Positions 1 through 12,464 of a stretch of DNA of 64,000 nucleotides are shown here, piece by piece (the stretch's first letter is position 1; every line of letters begins with the position of its first letter). Made by a program: the position numbers and the translations under genes. Source of the DNA: Chiua virens (taxonomy: Eukaryota > Basidiomycota > Agaricomycetes > Boletales > Boletaceae); contig JAHNUO010000007.1 in NCBI GenBank assembly GCA_019787685.1, forward strand, positions 930,001-994,000, written 5' to 3'. The notes below the pieces were generated by a model. That model was given only the letters and a program-made list of their open reading frames with translations, did no database searches and was not told where the DNA came from.

Positions 1-697
1 CATGACAATACCCCACGCAACCATGATCGTAGGTACTACAGGGATCGTGGTTCAGTAATGTCCGTTGAGATGGTGATCACCGTACTCCATCTGGATGGCC
101 GGAAGAGCTTCAAGATGATATTCCTGGTTCAAATGCTTATCTAATGATCGTTCAGTAACTTGTTCGACTCACGATGGAATTTGTCCTAGACAGTATGGGA
201 TCTTGAGAGTTGTTAGTCGAGAGTTGTTGCAGGTCAACCTGGTTACGTACAAAGAAGACCGCAGCAGGCAGTATTGTATCTGAGTCCTACGAGGTTCAAA
301 TCGGTCGCCATGCCCGCGACTTTGGCGTTGGCTAAGAATTGGCGTAAACTGATATGGTCCTCTACCAAAATAAATATCACTACTCACCGATATTAGAGCG
401 GTCCCTTAGTAATGGAAGGACATTCGTCCGTCAAGAACAGACTAGAAGTAACTTGACCATGACTCACAGGAAACACAGAAGGTACAACAACGAAACGAGG
501 GGCAGGAGACGCCAATCTACTTTCCTTAGGACCCTATCACATTCTCCTTTATCAAGATACTCGATATCCTTGGGACTATCTACATGTTCAATGGAAAGCT
601 CCTTAATCAGTCATATCAGCGAACAGGTCAAGACGTTAACAATGTCACATCTAGAATCGATACGAACCTTGAGATCGCCAGAGAGTGATTGAGGCAT
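1..697 (-). CDS. MFS transporter, allantoate-permease (Dal5) type, array copy 1, partial
   Basis: N-terminal part of a plasma-membrane anion:cation symporter-type MFS transporter; the rest runs off the left edge. The start is ATG at 697 (MPQSLSGDL), which aligns with the starts of the three complete copies downstream. Visible exons encode the pre-TM1 segment (RVLRKVDWRLLPLVSLLY), the short DRSNI exon and the AGMATDLNLVGLRYNT block typical of this family. After that block the coding strand reads GCC-TGC-TGC where the other copies keep an Ala-Ala-Ala codon run, so one extra base (forward position 266) breaks the frame. This may be a sequencing insertion or a real lesion. The substrate cannot be read from sequence; ureidosuccinate/allantoate or nicotinate-like anions are usual for the family. 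Confidence 0.75.
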
Positions 698-2375
698 GTT
701 ATGGTCAAGGTGGAAGCAGACTGGAGCTGCGAATTCCAGCTAAGACGACCGTCGGTTTATGTATCCATATCATCAACTTGAATGCTTTAGGACACTCTCA
801 CCAAACTCTTCTGGTATTCATTTACCGTCAGCTTCGGTAGTTTATTGAGACCCTCACTCGTCGGAGCTTATGGGATCACCGCGGACACATTTCTGGAGAG
901 ATCAATGTGCAATGCCGCATCCGTCAGAATGGCAGTTACGCGGGCACGGGATTTGATCGCTTACTGCTATAAGGCTAGTGTTAATGTTGGATAGCTTCAG
1001 TGAGATCAGGTGTTACAGCACCTGCCTTAGCGTATTATGTACGACTAGACTAGTTCGGTTGCTACATAATAAAATCGCTTGACCAAAAAAATACCGAAGT
1101 GCATTAGTCCGGCCCCTCGGCGAATACTGAGCACGGCGTATCCATGCGGGGACAGTTAGGTAACGCGCTTCGAAGGAGTAAATTCTCAACGGACATATTG
1201 ATAAGCACAACCTTGTTGGTCGAGAATCGAGACGACTCCACAACGGCATTTTGGACGTCGCGCCGGTCGCGGGACTCCTCGCGTGATACACAGATCATTC
1301 AGAAGGGCATCGCAGTCTATTTTGAAAAATAGGACTCCATTGGCACGAATTCCATTGCTGCGGTCAGTTTTTAGATATCTGCGACGGGGTGTGATGTCAT
1401 ATATCACAGCCAGATAGCATCATACACCGCCATACATTGATGCGAGGTGCTCGCAGTTCCCACCTTAATGGGCTACCTCCAATCCAGATTCCAGCCAAAA
1501 ATACGCATGCTGAGAAGATCCGGCGGCCATTATGTAGAGATGGGGTGTGATTCAACAACGTTCCCATCAGAACAGCCAAGGTACGTCAATGCGCAACGTA
1601 ATACGCTTTCCAGAGAGAAACAAGCATGTCGATGGTGTGGAAATTTGAGTAAGAGTTGGATGAGCTCGGGTGTGTCACAGAAATGTCACGTTGACATAAT
1701 GACGACGCCGAAAACTTCATGAGATTACTCAGACCATCGACTCAGTTCTTAGACTAGGTAATGTCCGTTTCACTGTTAGTATCCGTAGTATGCACCCGTG
1801 TTTTTCTCTTTCCTTTTCGTCATTCATGGTCCCTGTCCACCCATTCAAGTCCAGCAGATACCACGGCCTAAAAGATAACAGATTGAATGTGCAAGGCCGA
1901 TGATCGAGTTTCTGGAACCTTGGGAAGTCGCCCGGTTCCCGGGTTAATTCACTGGCAATTTGCAGCTGATGCTCGTTGGAAGAGGGTCATCGGATCTTGT
2001 TAGAACACCGACACATTCCTAGAGAGCGCAAAGTTCGGCCACACAACCATCATGATCATAATGGGGTTAAAGAGCTGAAGCGCTGACGTTTGATCGTTTG
2101 ATCTCTCACCATAATTTGAATCATTTAGGTGTTGCGTTCCATTTTTCCTGTGCGGAGTTTTCGCCATTCACACCTCCATGAGCTCTTCTTATCGCCCTCC
2201 AAGTGATTACAGGAGGAAGCCATTATCCAAACAATGGTGTTGCTATCCATGATTATTCGAGTCATAGGCAAGGATCGGCTGCATACAAGCAGATTGTTAC
2301 CGCACCCGATCATGCAAATACCAGGAAGGAAGACCAAGAAAAGAACACGACAGGGCCCCTAGGCAGATTCTGAAA
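698..2375. other. Intergenic spacer between array copies 1 and 2
   Basis: About 1.7 kb upstream of copy 1 and downstream of copy 2. I see no recognisable coding exon, RNA gene or transposase domain here; short open frames have no family resemblance. It should hold the copy 1 promoter. Confidence 0.5.
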
Positions 2376-4696
2376 CTAAAGCGTATATCTGAACAGAGGA
2401 CTCTCATCCCCATCATCTCTGAACTCCCCTACACGACTGTCTAAATCAATGATCCCACGTACGAGGCACTCTTTCTCCTTTTTCTTGTTGATCCTGTTGT
2501 AATCCCACATGGCAAAGCAAGGTCAACAGTATCCTATCCTCACCGTGATCAGCAATGCGTGCACATCAGGTGATGATTGACAAGGCTGCCGAAAGTGAGA
2601 CTCACGAGAGACAAAGCCATCCCATCATCGTACCGTGCCCGATATGGAACCGTGGGCAGATCGAAGTAGATGAACGATGCACATATCCTGCGGAGGAGGC
2701 CAGTCACAGACGCAAATCAGATATGATACTGAGATTTTGATACTCCTTATAATAGTACTCACCCGCCAAGATTTCCAAATCCGATGACCATTGCCAGGGC
2801 CACACCACGTTTGACATCTCCGCCGGCGTTCGAACTAGTCCATGCGAGTATGACGGGTATGGGCGGAAAAGCGCCCATAGCGACAAGCACTGCACCAGTG
2901 TACGAGGCGGCGGGGTGCGTTTGCGTATACAGTACGAGGTAGCCCATCAGTGCGATGATTGCTGCTACGATTACAAATAGTCCACGGCGTTGGTACCTAT
3001 CCGAAATGATGCCGAAAAGAATGGTGCAGACACAGCCTGCGACGAACGGAGGGACGGAGAGAAGTTGGGCATTCGCAGCAGAGAAACCAAGCTCGTTGAT
3101 GATAGTCGACGTAAACAATGTGATAGGCATTTCCGGGGACGAGCAAGCTACCCATAGCGTGTAAGGATATGTCACACTATAGAAGCCATCCTTATCGACG
3201 TACCTGATGTAAATGCCGAACTGAAGGTAAGTTTTATAATCCGTGAGAGCCTGCAGAACGAAGCGAAAGCGGTAGTGTGCTGCAAGATTCTGCGAGTCAG
3301 TCTTCAACAGTTCGATCAAAGTGCATTTCTCGGTCTCTGTCAAAAACGATGCTGTGTCGGGGTACTGACTGGAGGTCAGTAATGACGAAAGACTGGATGC
3401 ACAAGTAAATGCACGAACGTCATACATAATGAAGAAACCAGGGAGTGCGACGAGCAGAGTCACTGTTCATATATCAAACAGACCATTCCTTCTGACAGGA
3501 GATGGATGCTTACCGATGCCCTCTAGGCAGAACTTGCAACCCAGATCAGTGCATGACATCATGGACCATCTTCGAATAACTTACGATCCATTGCCATCCA
3601 TGCAAACCACCGATCCTGTAAGGGGGTAAGCTTGGGTGACGACAGAAAACATCGGCGGACAGCACTCCCTACCCTTCCATTTTTTTAATGGCATAGCTGT
3701 CAGCAGGTGAGTATTGTTGTTCTGGATGGAATAGACCGGCTCTTACGCCAGAACGCCACCAAAAGCACCTGCCGCAGTCGCAGCCGAGAAGAAAATTGCG
3801 AGACGCTTTCCCCGCTCAGCGCGCGGATACCAAAGCGAGAGGTAGTATGTCACGCCGGGGAATAACCCAGATTCTGCCAGACCAAGGAAAACTCTGGCAC
3901 TGGATACAAAGCGATGTCAGGTGATTCAATGGAGTCTACTATTCCGAGCCTTCGATTGAAGCACTTACACAAGGAGTCCCTGATATGTCTCGACGAGACA
4001 CATCAAGGTCATGACGAGACCCCATGCTACCATTATTATAGGTACTACACCAAGATTTTTCAGTATCTGATTACGTGCTGAAGCGGTAATCACCGTACTC
4101 CACCTGGATGGCCGGAAAATCTTCAGGATGATGTTTCTGTAAATATTCAAGTCGTTCGTTACCATAGCAGAATATGGATTACTTCGCCTCACGATGGGAC
4201 TTGTCCAAAACAGTACGGGAGCTTCGCAACTGTTAGCCAAACCTCGTCAGATGATATATAGCTACGCACAAAGAAAACGGCCGCGGCAGTGTTGTATCTC
4301 AGTCCAACGAGGTTCAGATCTGCCGCCATGCCTGCAACCTTGGCGTTGGCTAGGAATTTGCATAAACAACATGTGCACTTGTTAAGGGGTGAATTAGTAC
4401 TTGCCAATATTAGAGCGGTCCCTAGAGGCAGGAGACAAACAGGTAAAAAATCCGCCAGGAAGTTAATTGGCCAAGACTCACAAGAACGACAAAAAATATA
4501 GCAACGAAACAACAGGCAGGAGATGCCAATCCAATTTTCTCAGAACCTGAGCACGCTCTCTTGTATTTAGAATGTTGACATCCACGGTATCGCTGGTGCC
4601 ATTGTGGGCTTCGATCCAGACCTTACCCGACGGGCAGGACGTGACAGACACTAGTCCTATACCGACCTTTGAATCACCAGAGGGTGACTGAGACAT
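2376..4696 (-). CDS. MFS transporter, allantoate-permease type, array copy 2
   Basis: Complete multi-exon gene, start ATG 4696 (MSQSPSGDSKVG), stop 2376-2378 (SPLFRYTL end). The long exon at 2759-3463 carries TM segments and the family blocks TIINELGFSAANAQLLSVPPF and GGDVKRGVALAMVIGFGNLGG, followed by a GTGAGT donor. Upstream exons include MCLVETYQGLLV and a segment matching AESGLFPGVTYYLSLWYPRAERG. Expected product is 12 TM helices, about 500 residues. In the penultimate exon (about 2650-2690) the coding strand reads GATCTGCCCACGG where copies 3 and 4 keep an in-frame DPPRF; one extra base at forward 2658 shifts the frame. The final exon (DYNRIN, then a charged tail) is again intact. It is therefore either a slightly damaged gene or a correct gene with one sequencing insertion. 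Confidence 0.8.
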
Positions 4697-5621
4697 GGGA
4701 GGAAGAGGAAAAGGTGATGTGTACTCCAACAGCGAACGCTCATTCTTTACATCCCATCATAGATCTTGATCCCGAACTGAGGATGCCGCACTGGGCTGAA
4801 CACGTCACCCGGAGTATTTGTCATGTAGTATTTTGGAAGCTGCCAGCGGGCGGAGGTTACGGAACTATGCTTGAAAGTTGACGATTCACGTCTCCGTGCT
4901 TTTGACATTCCTCCGAGTGTACCGCAAATATTGCGCACCAAGTCCGCCTATAGGGCCCTGAATCGTACATCTCGTGGCTCGATGAGTCGCCCTGTATCGA
5001 GCTTATTCATACATAACATATGTCATGATGGGCTTACAGTGGTTCGTGGCTGAAATTCGATGTATTCATCAGGCCGTCAGTTGGCGGTCGTATACTTTAT
5101 GGATGATTGTGATGCTTGCACCGGCCGTGGGCTCCTTTAAGCGAACTTCGGGTTCATACGGCATCATTCCCGATTCGCGGCGACAGCCAACGTGTGCAAT
5201 ACGTATGCAAGAGCGTCGAGGCTCGAACTTGGAATTGTCGTTTCACCTACCAAGAGTCGGAGTCGGATTCCGTCAGATGAGTCAAGGAGGACCGTGAGCG
5301 GTGATATTGTGCCAGTATGAGCTGCTTCTGAATCCTAGCATGGACAAACTGTTGATATTATGGTCTGTGCAGACCTGCGATCGAGTACGGGCCGACGTGA
5401 GGAATCGATCGAGTGGCCCCAAAGTGGCCTGAGTTACAGAGTTGGCACGTCCGCAACTGGTAAGTTGAAGGCTTACTTGAATTCAATGCATACGTGATTC
5501 CGATCATGAGCTTGTGAGACCCAGAAATTTACAGTGTGTGCGCTTAGTCGACCCGAAAGCGGTAAGTCTCCCTGGGTAGGGGTGAGCGATGGGAAATATA
5601 TTCTTTATAAGGCAAGTCTTT
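4697..5621. other. Intergenic spacer upstream of array copy 2
   Basis: No supported gene. It separates the start of copy 2 from the inverted repeat that begins near 5622, and should contain the copy 2 promoter. No motif stood out. Confidence 0.45.
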
Positions 5622-6047
5622 TACTGTCCTTTTCAGGAAGGTTGGCGGCGTGTGAAATTTGTAAAAAAACAGTCGCAACTTCGGGTCATAAATATCACCC
5701 CAATGTCTGCATGGATTCCTTCGGTATCGATACCATTCGATTTGGAATGAACAGAGGAATATACCCCGAGCCATCCGGTAGCAAAATAATGATTTTTTAA
5801 ATTTCGGAACTCGGGAGCTTGGGATAAACCGCCAATGAGTCGGCGACGACCCAAAAAACCAAAAGGTCAGACTTTGACATTCATTCCTTCGGAACACTCG
5901 GGGCCTCTTCTCCTGGGGTTTCCGAGTTGAATGACATCAATACCGAAGGATTTCATGTACGCGTTGAGGCGTTATTCACAACCCGAAGTTACGACTGTTT
6001 TTTTACAAATTTCACACGCCGCCAACCTTCCTGAAAAGGACAGTAAC
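5622..6047. repeat. Long imperfect inverted repeat (MITE-like)
   Basis: The left arm (about 5622-5735) and right arm (about 5932-6047) are reverse complements. The outer ~65 nt of each arm (5622-5686 against about 5980-6047, core GGAAGGTTGGCGGCGTGTGA) match with about one mismatch. A second inner block around GGATTCCTTCGGTAT also pairs, with a ~200 nt centre. There is no coding capacity for a transposase. The shape fits a non-autonomous DNA transposon or foldback element lying between two transporter copies. Precise termini and target-site duplications were not resolved by eye. Confidence 0.7.
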
Positions 6048-6469
6048 TCGAAGTCCAATTTAAACCCCGATGAATCCCTACAGACTGACTTTGTACCGTG
6101 GCTTCTACTATTAGAACTGACAACCACACAAGTCTTCTAAGCAAGCATGTGTAAAATGGTAGGAGGTACCATGTACAAGTTCCTCGCATCAGAGTGTGTT
6201 GAACCTCGTATTGTGTTCGATATGTAACACTGATGACCAAGATACAAGAATAAGGTGAAAATAATTTTAAAAAACTTGGGAAAGAAAGGTGACAACGTCG
6301 ACGAGACGTCTTTTTCGATATCATGCAATGGAACATACGGCCAGGATGTCATATGTATTATCACATTACAAATAATTGCACATTTCTTGTACACTGGTGA
6401 TCATGGGTCCAAGGAGAAGAAACGAATTTCGAAGGAAGCTCGCGCGCCGGAGTGTCCCGCGAGGTAAAG

Positions 6470-8827
6470 CTAGAGCATATACCTGAACAGGGGGCTCTTG
6501 TCCCCAAAATCCCTAAACTCTTCCCTACGATCCTCAGTGATACCGTGTTCAAGGCACGTCCGCTCCTTTTCCTTATTAATCCTGCTGTAATCCCACATCG
6601 CAAAGGACGACATGAGTATCCTATTTCCGTCACAACGCCAGCAACACAACCAACATGAGGGTACCATTATTTAACAATGTCATAACAGGAGAAACTCACG
6701 AAAGACCGAGCCAGCCCATGTTTGTGCCATGTCCGATATGGAACCGTGGAGGGTCGAGGTAAATAAACGCCGAGCATATTCTACGTCACGAATTAAGCCG
6801 ATTCACACCAAATTCGATTGTCGCTGGCGCTCACCCGCCTAGATTTCCGAACCCGATGACTGCCGCGAGTGCAACCCCGCGTTTGACGTCTCCGCCCGCG
6901 TTGGCGCTGGCCCATGCGAGTATGATAGGTATTGGTGGGAAAGCGCCTATTGCTGCGAGTACAGCACCCACATACGATGCACCAGCCTTTGTTTGGGTGT
7001 ACAGTACGATGTAGCCGACCAGAGAAATGAATGCCGCAGCGACCACGTATGGTCCACGGCGTTTATTCATGTCGGAGTGGATCCCGAAAAGAATCGTAGA
7101 TATGCAACCCGCAACGAACGGAGGGACAGAGAGGAGCTGTGCATTTGCAGCAGAGAAACCGAGCTCGTTGATGATGGTTGGCATAAACAATGTGAGAGCG
7201 TATCCAGGGACGAGAATACTAGGGTAGTATAGGATGTCATAAATAACTGAGGAAGGAACATAACTTGCTATAGACCTACCCAATATATATACCAAACTGC
7301 ATGTACGTCTTGTAATCCTTGAGAGCCTGCAGAACAAAGCGGAAGTCGAAATGTGTTGCAAGATGCTGAGAATCAGCCCTCAATACATTAACCAGATAAC
7401 TTCGTTCTGTCTCGGTCAAAAATGATGCTGTGTTCGGGTACTGAGTGGAAGTGAGTGAGTGATAAACCACTCGATGCAAACATGCACACACATCATACAT
7501 AACGAAGAAACCAGCAAAAGCAATTAGCACAGTCACTGAATGGATGCACGTCAATCCATCGAAGTTGTTGAGCGATGACCGGAGGAGGCCTACCGATTCC
7601 CTCCAGACAGAACTAGGAACAGACGATCAGCACATAACAGTGTAATTCTTGGGAAACAACCTACGATCCACTGCCATCCATGAAGGCCGCCGACCCTATC
7701 AAGAGAGAGCAAGTAGTGACGATATCGACGTCCCCCGAAATTTTTACATACCCTTCCATTTTTTCAATGGCGTAACTATTCGTGGATGAGCGATGTTCTG
7801 TATTGAATGCAAGAACGTAATCTTACGCCAGAATGCCGCCGAATGCACCTGCCACAGTCGCAGCGGAGAAGAATATCGCGATACGCTTCGCCCGCTCAGC
7901 GCGCGGATACCACAGCGAAAGATAATATGTTACACCAGGGAATAAGCCAGATTCTGCCAGACCAAGGAAAACTCGAGCACTGGACATGACCCAGAGTTGC
8001 GTCAGTAATTATGGTCCTCTGTTTGTTTGTTTTTCAAACCCTTACACGAGCAGTCCTTGATATGTCTTAACGAGGCACATCAAGGTCATGACAACGCCCC
8101 AAGCGACCATGATAGTAGGTACTGTATTAAGAAGTCTGGATTAGAAACAGAAACAACAAGAGAAAATGATTACCATACTCCATATAGATGGTCGAAAAAC
8201 TTTTAAGACAACGTTCCTGCGAATATCCGAGTTATTTGGGTCGTGTAACAAGCGTGGCCTTTAAGTAGCTCACGATGGGATTTGTCCGAGACAGTACGGG
8301 ATCTAAGTAGCAACGATTAGAGCTCGTAATGTATACATTCAACATGGATACGCACAAAAAAAATCGCCGCTGCAGTGTTATACTTGAGCCCAACAAGATT
8401 CAAATCGGTCGCCATCCCCGCAACCTTGGCGTTCGCTGAACTCGGGCATAAACAACTTGGACGATTCAAAGTTGTCAGAATATGGAATCATGCTTACCGA
8501 CATTAGATCGGTCTCTAAAATCATGATATCAGTCAATCCGACTCGCAGGCAACCAGGAAACTGTCACTCACAAGAATGACAACAGGTACAAGAGCGAGAC
8601 AAGTGGTAGGATATGCCAATCTACTTTTCTTAGTATCTTGACATATTCTCCTGGGCCAAGATGTGCAGCGTCCTTGGCGCTATTTGCAATTTCGATGGAA
8701 GCCTTCATATTTTATTGTATCAGCGAGGAGCACATTGGTGGACAACAAAAGTCCCGTCAATACGACTCGGACGGCCTCAAAGAATGCCAACACTAACCTT
8801 CAGATCGTCAGAGGATGATTGAGGCAT
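6470..8827 (-). CDS. MFS transporter, allantoate-permease type, array copy 3
   Basis: Complete multi-exon transporter, start ATG 8827 (MPQSSSDDLKV), stop 6470-6472 (KSPLFRYML end). The exon at 6831-7361 has LTLFMPTIINELGFSAANA, GGDVKRGVALAAVIGFGNLGG and several TM helices. The next exon reads ICSAFIYLDPPRFHIGHGTN in a single frame and supplies the reference against which copy 2 is seen to be shifted. The last exon holds the cytosolic tail (MWDYSRINKEKER). All blocks I could follow stay in frame, so this looks functional. A role in organic anion or vitamin uptake by proton symport follows from the family; the substrate is unknown. Confidence 0.87.
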
Positions 8828-10101
8828 GGCGGGAGATAGAAACACAGATGCGGGGTGGGTGTCCAGGGCCGGTGTTTAAGTCCCGCATAGCATCTCTGAA
8901 TCGTTGTCCGAAACGGTACGGCGCAGTTACAGTGGACCACGCCTCAAAGCGCTATAAATCATTTGGAGACGTTAATATCCCTTTGCATGACTCCGCTGGG
9001 GTGAATGGGATGTGCCAGTGAGGACCAGTGGAAAGATCGAGAGCGCCATGTGTCCTTATTTCTGCAATTTCTGCAGGTAGAGGGTTCTACAATGAGAAAA
9101 GGGTAATGTACTTTCTTGCAAGTTCAATCACTTACCGCTTTGACCACAGTACATGTGATCGAAGTGGCGCGTAACAGGGCCGTCGGATCATTTGCCAAGT
9201 AATGTTCCTCGGCAACGACGGCAACCACATACATACCCTGCTTCCAAGCCACACCGTGCAAGTCACGGATCATGCACATGTGTTACTTGAAAAAGACGGA
9301 GGTAAAAAGAGTATTTTCTTTACGTTGGACGGATAACACCTGATGCACGACCGGATATGTACAACAAAATAATTTGTAACTTATCTGGCAACAAATGGAT
9401 TCTGTGTTGTCAAGGCTACTAACAGTGACACGGTCCAGTTGTTGGACAAATGTTCAGACATGTTCGTTAATATCCCATTTCTTCCCCCTTGGCTAATGGA
9501 ACTTGATTAAATACTGTTATACTGGTTCGCTGGAAATTTTTGTCAGTCGGGCCTGTGATACAAAATAGCACATGACAGGAACGAAAAATTTCGTTATTTC
9601 TAGCCTGTGTGACGCGTGACAGACAAATTGATTGAAATGATACAGTATAAGAACTTTAAGAGCATCATAGATGATGAGCATGCTGTCTATCTGGCTTGTC
9701 TGGGTACTGCTGCTAACATGACATTGTTAGTTGAATTAGACATCCAAAGACAGCTAAAGCCATAATAAGCCAAAATTAGCTTTGTGTAAAATTACTGATC
9801 GGCACTGCCTGCTACTTGTGCTACATTCAAGTTGGCTATGTAGTGGCAACCAAGTGATGACAGTGGCCGAAAATGGGCCACATGTGACACATTACTACAT
9901 TGACTACAAGGTTACTACACAAGACAATCTAGAGGGGGGAGCACTACCAGTGCAACATAGACTATATTGCTAACCCGTTTTTTGCAGATGTACTTTCTGT
10001 TGACGGGCTTGTCGCCACAACTCGTATACTCTTATTCCGATGTTCACGAAAATGCAAAGACGGCCAACGAAGAAAAATGCGCACGGGAAGTGGTAATCAA
10101 T
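8828..10101. other. Intergenic spacer between array copies 3 and 4
   Basis: A 1.27 kb stretch, AT-richer than its flanks at 9300-9960. No gene or complete repeat could be supported. Short self-complementary pieces such as CTAACATGACATTGTTAG (about 9714-9731) are present but too short to call an element. Confidence 0.45.
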
Positions 10102-12464
10102 CTAAATCATGTATCTGAACAATGGACTCCCATCACCTGCATCCCTAAACTCCCCCTTGGGATCATCTGTGATCCCGCGTACAAGGCACTCCTTCTCCTT
10201 TTGCTTGTTCAACCTGTTGTAATCCCACATGGCGAGGCAAGTCATCAGTATCCTGTGCACATCACGACATCAGCAATGCGGTTCGCGTACTGTGGCATCA
10301 TGGATGCCTGCCTGGAGAAACTCACGCGAGAGTAAGAAACCCCATGATCGTGCCATGTCCAACATGGAACCGCGGTGGATCGCGGTATATGAACGACGAA
10401 CACACCCTGCCACCACAATTCATGTTAATTCACGGGGTATCAAAACAGTGGATAAGAAAACAAGATTGAAATGATCCCGAGTCACTCACCCGCCTAGGTT
10501 GGCAAGTCCATTGACCATCGCAAGGGCAACCCCGCGCTTGACATCTCCGCCAGCGTTTGAAGTGACCCATGAGATGACGACGGGTATAGCCGGGAAAATG
10601 CCGGTGGCGGCAAGTATGGCACCGACGTACGATGCACCTGGGTGGGTCTGGGTGTCTAAGACGATGTAACCCACTATTGCGATGGCGGCCCCCATAATCA
10701 CGAATGGCCCACGACATTGGTACTTATCGGAGTACATCCCAACCAGAATGGTGGCGACGCAGGCTACAGCATATGGAGGAACAGAGAGAAGCTGAGCATT
10801 TGCAGCGGAGAAACCAAGCTCGTTGATGATGGTTGGCGTAAACAACGTGATGGCATTTCCGGGAATGGTCAAGCTAGCCCATCAACATCAGAAAAGGACA
10901 TGGAGGTTCAACTCTTCACGTCGACTTACCAGACAAATATACTAAACTGGAGGTAGGTTTTGTAGTCCTGAAGGGCCTGAAGGACGAAACGAAAGTCGTA
11001 ATGAGTTGCCAAGTTCTGCGAGTCGGCCCTCAACAGTTCGACATGATAGCGTCTCTCATTATCTGTCAAAAACGACGCTGTATCTGGGAACTGAATACAA
11101 GTGAGATGTCACCAGTGATCAAAAGCTGGATGCGATGCACAAACATCGTGCGTAACAAAGAAAGCAGCGGATGCGACGAGCAACGTCGCTGTAGTGACGT
11201 CCGTCAACCCACTTCTATCATTGTGAGTGGAGACTTACCAATACCCTCCAGGCAGAACTATTAACCAAAGATTAATTGACTTGGGACATGGTAGAGCTTT
11301 TCGGAAAACAACTTACGATCCATTGCCAGCCATGGAGACCGCCGATACTATCAGATGAGAACGAGCCTGGGTGATGATAAGAAAAATTCCTCAAAGATAT
11401 TGCTTACCCTTCCATTTTTTCAATACCATACCTGTTGGTAGTTGAGTATTTTGTTTGTGCGAGATGTGAGAAAGATCATGATGTCTCACGCCAGAGTCCC
11501 TCCAAAGGCACCTGCCACAGTTGCCGCAGAAAAGAATATCGCGATGCGCTTTGTCCGCTCAGCGCGCGGATACCAAAACGAGAGCAAAAACGTCACACCC
11601 GGGAACAACCCAGATTCTGAAAAGCCGAGGAAAATTCGTGCGCTAAACACGACCAAGGCAAGCCTTCAGTATTTAGGGCCTGCAATTCTCCAACGGAACG
11701 CTCACACTACGAGTCCTTCAAATGTCTTGACGAGACACATCAAGGTCATGACGAGACCCCAAGCAACCATGATTGTAGGTACTATATGAAGCATTCTGAA
11801 TCAGTCTCTGAATCCGTGTTGAGACGATCACCGCACTCCATCTAGATGGTCGAAAGAACTTTAGCATGATATTCCTACGAACGTCCAGCTATTGAATTAT
11901 ACTCTCAGATCTATGATGTTTTTACGACTCACGAGGGGACTTGTCCTAGACAGTACGGGACCTTGGCCAACGTCAGTCAAGAATCATTGTCACCAACATA
12001 GACGCGCACATAGAAGACTGCTGCAGCAATGCTGTATTTGAGTCCAACAAGGTGCAGATCTTTTTCCATGCCTGCCACTTTGGCATTGCCTAAAAGGTGG
12101 CATAAACGCTACGATCCGAGTCGCTGTTAATAAGGAGCATGTCTGACCGATATTAGAACGGTCTCTGACAGCGGCCCGTGGTCAGTAAAAAACAACATGA
12201 AGCAATTTGACTATGAACTGACAAGAAAGACAGCAGGTACAATAGTGAGACGGTTGGTAGGAGCCGCCAGTCTATTTTCCTGAGTACCTTGGCATGTCCT
12301 TCCTTGTCAAGATACACAGACTCCTTTGCACCATCTGCATGTTGGATAGAAGTCTTCGTGCAACCAAGTCAGCAAGCGAAGTGAGACAAGTGACCGAGGG
12401 TCATTGTTAGACCTCGGGTAGTGTCGATACCGACCTTGAGATCCTCGGATGGCGATTGGGACAT
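10102..12464 (-). CDS. MFS transporter, allantoate-permease type, array copy 4
   Basis: Complete gene, start ATG 12464 (MSQSPSEDLKVGID), stop 10102-10104 (GSPLFRYMI end). The exon at 10486-10872 contains AITLFTPTIINELGFSAANA and GGDVKRGVALAMVNGLANLGG; the next exon has RDPPRFHVGHGTIMGF in frame. Exon order and intron positions match copies 2 and 3. Its upstream exon reads Y-S-I-A-A-A-V-F-Y-V where copies 1-3 have N-T-A-A-A. It differs from copies 2 and 3 at several positions inside TM helices (for example LVGMYSDKYQCRG), so it is a diverged paralogue rather than a recent identical duplicate. No frame break was seen. Confidence 0.86.

Noticed and set aside
9300..9960. Candidate solo LTR in the spacer between array copies 3 and 4
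   Set aside because: AT-rich with TGTTAG-like starts, but I could not find matching ends, a target duplication or a second copy in the window.
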